Shown in pieces: positions 63,671-64,000 of a stretch of 64,000 bases of DNA. The stretch spans positions 128,852-192,851 of the forward strand of contig NW_019091525.1 in NCBI RefSeq assembly GCF_001949145.1, read 5' to 3'. Positions within the stretch are counted from its first letter, which is position 1. Each line of letters opens with the position of its first letter. The notes below the pieces were generated by a model. That model saw nothing but the letters and a program-made list of their open reading frames with translations. It was not told where the DNA came from and did not search any database. The stretch is from Acanthaster planci (lineage: Eukaryota; Echinodermata; Asteroidea; Valvatida; Acanthasteridae). Made by a program: the position numbers and the translations under genes.

Positions 63671-64000
63671 ATAACTCCACGTGCCACCACTTTTAAAGGC
63701 AACACAGATTTCTGAGCTTTTCCCTCTTAGGCAGTTCTAGATTTCTAGACCCCTGGCATGGCTGATTATGTTTTTTACATAACAGCATGCTATATTCAAC
63801 TGATTTGGCTACGTCATGTTTACTATATGCAAATGTTACCCATTGTCTCATGTTGCCCAAGTTGTCAAAACAACCAGTACCATACCACCACCCCCCAAAA
63901 AAATCCGGTACGTGAAGGTTTGTTTTATTTGTTGTTGCAACACAAGCATATTTCTTGAACTGCAGGGTGACTCCAAAATTGCACATAAAATATGCTGAGA
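63671..64000. other. Right edge, no gene recognised
   Basis: Short open frames on both strands, none with recognisable features. If the 63410 exon is spliced, its upstream intron would begin here. Confidence 0.4.

Overview
This window is eukaryotic, animal DNA. It has spliced exons with metazoan-style introns, several non-LTR and DIRS-type retrotransposons, many short inverted-repeat elements, and abundant short ACATGT and ACCGGT motifs. That mix fits a marine invertebrate, most likely a deuterostome such as an echinoderm, amphioxus or hemichordate. I cannot settle the species from sequence alone. There is one 342-base assembly gap (16112-16453) and a single N at 52305.

The one gene I recognise with confidence lies on the minus strand and fills about two thirds of the window. 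It is a DHHC palmitoyltransferase of the ZDHHC9/14/18 clade. Nine exons between 41697 and 2586 join in frame to a 388-residue four-pass enzyme, and a further short 5' coding exon at 47418-47380 may add 26 residues. Its splicing is unusual. The intron at 10008-12016 has the full signature of a minor-spliceosome (U12) AT-AC intron, and the intron at 4664-9453 begins with a GC donor.

The introns are packed with mobile DNA. The 14.6-kb intron upstream of the 52-base exon holds a decayed DIRS-like tyrosine-recombinase retrotransposon (about 12.25-24.4 kb, minus strand). Its inverted terminal repeats, internal complementary region, reverse transcriptase, RNase H and recombinase remnants are all recognisable. 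A CR1/L2-type LINE and several small elements are nested inside it. A second, poly-A-tailed LINE lies at 28.9-30.5 kb. Two introns carry arrays of degenerate units, each built around a TGATGACGTCATCA (CRE-like) palindrome.

The right third (46.9-64 kb) is a mosaic of fold-back DNA: two copies of an element with terminal inverted repeats of roughly 0.4 kb, GC-rich CGTCGTGC-type arrays in inverted pairs, and alternating large palindromes at 53-56 kb. Between these lie a probable secreted protein gene of unknown family (57406-58050, plus strand, with a TATA box), an acidic/basic ORF cut off by an element insertion (49905-50096), and two or three weakly supported terminal exons. None of these smaller genes could be assigned a function.
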